DNA of 64,000 bases from Bacillota bacterium (lineage in GTDB: Bacteria > Bacillota > Clostridia > DSM-8532). The translations under genes and the position numbers were made by a program. Under the pieces are notes generated by a model. That model was not told the DNA's origin and did no database searches. It saw only the letters and a list, made by a program, of their open reading frames with translations. Below are positions 63,669 to 64,000 of this stretch, one piece after another. Position 1 is the stretch's first letter, and every line of letters starts with the position of its first letter. The stretch lies in NCBI GenBank assembly GCA_023415825.1, contig JAEZJF010000012.1, positions 1-64,000 of the forward strand, read 5' to 3'.

Positions 63669-64000
63669 ATGTTGTCAAGCAATGATAATCAGCCATTATT
63701 ACGCATATTAAGTTATGATCACGGAGGATATGTTGCCTGGGGTTGGTGGAAAGGCTGGGATGGCCCCGGAGGGCTAAAGGATTATATGCGCAAATCGGTC
63801 CACCGACTGGATCATTTTCCCAAATTAAAATGGGGATTTCACGTTGAGGGGGCTACATGGGATTGGGTGCTTGCAAATGATCCGGCCTTTGTGGAAGAAT
63901 TTAAGGAATGGGTTGATCATACATATGCCGGTCGTATCAGCTTATCTTCGGGTGGTTATGGTCAGCCGCTATCCTGTACTATTGGAGAAGAAGCCAATAT
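63669..64000 (+). CDS. Partial gene, GH38/57-like barrel protein
   Basis: The N-terminal 110 residues of a protein cut by the window edge. The start follows AAGGAGG. No signal peptide. The visible part (LSYDHGGYVAWGWW, FPKLKWGFHVEGATWDWVL, SGGYGQPLS, GEEAN) resembles the opening of GH38/GH57-type alpha-mannosidase or deacetylase barrels: an aromatic-rich first strand, a helix ending 'FP', then a glycine turn before a Gly-Glu. The family call is tentative. It is the sixth gene of the catabolic operon. Confidence 0.5.
   Translation, partial: MLSSNDNQPLLRILSYDHGGYVAWGWWKGWDGPGGLKDYMRKSVHRLDHFPKLKWGFHVEGATWDWVLANDPAFVEEFKEWVDHTYAGRISLSSGGYGQPLSCTIGEEAN

Overview
The window looks like a chromosomal segment of an anaerobic, low-to-moderate-GC clostridial Firmicute living on plant or microbial polysaccharides. 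The case rests on a 23S-5S-tRNA-Asn junction, a CIRCE-controlled hrcA-grpE-dnaK-dnaJ operon, RemA, single-chain glycyl-tRNA synthetase, pyruvate phosphate dikinase, a PFK with pyrophosphate-type features, strong AGGAGG ribosome-binding sites, and several YesM/YesN-type two-component systems beside LplB/LplC-type oligosaccharide ABC transporters. No phage, transposase, integrase or CRISPR array was found.

Layout. 1-530: 3' end of a 23S gene, a 5S gene with its own promoter, tRNA-Asn and a terminator. 0.75-6.5 kb: a DUF4015 lipoprotein, a DUF362 ferredoxin-like protein, CheX, TrmL, an unusual phosphofructokinase and a DUF2156 protein. 6.6-11.6 kb: purE-purF-purM-purN-purD without purC, purH or the FGAM synthetase genes, then a small DUF1540 protein. 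11.9-20.4 kb: first sugar locus, with a lipoprotein binding protein, YesM kinase and YesN regulator, a terminator, then two permeases and a second binding protein. 20.5-27.2 kb: ZIP transporter, an unrecognised lipoprotein, lepA, hemW and a CheA-like protein with a degraded kinase domain. 27.3-34.4 kb: hrcA-grpE-dnaK-dnaJ-prmA-rsmE-cheY-like. 34.4-40.7 kb: yicC-remA-gmk-rpoZ, glyS, ppdK. 40.8-64.0 kb: second and larger sugar locus.

The second sugar locus holds a radical SAM protein, a YesN/YesM pair on the minus strand, a divergent binding protein, permease-permease-binding protein, a large secreted GH9 enzyme, a GH9 enzyme without a signal peptide, a secreted clan-A-like glycosidase with two carbohydrate-binding modules, and a catabolic operon (zinc alcohol dehydrogenase, RraA-like, SDR, UlaG-like lactonase, mannonate dehydratase, and a truncated GH38/57-like gene at the window edge). 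The gene set suggests uptake and intracellular breakdown of oligosaccharides from a beta-glucan-type backbone that also carries uronic acid.

The most interesting signals are as follows. (1) A direct repeat of TAGAAT-type hexamers exactly 20 bp apart sits 34-35 bp ahead of a TATAAT in front of the permease operon, the secreted clan-A-like glycosidase and the catabolic operon. It looks like the binding site of the local YesN-type regulator and ties transport, depolymerisation and catabolism into one regulon. (2) Both sugar loci carry an extra binding protein next to the kinase/regulator pair and separated from the permeases by a hairpin, which suggests two three-component sensors. (3) The PFK-family enzyme has lost its canonical catalytic Asp residues. 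(4) A CheA-like protein keeps its phosphotransfer His but has lost the ATP-binding box.
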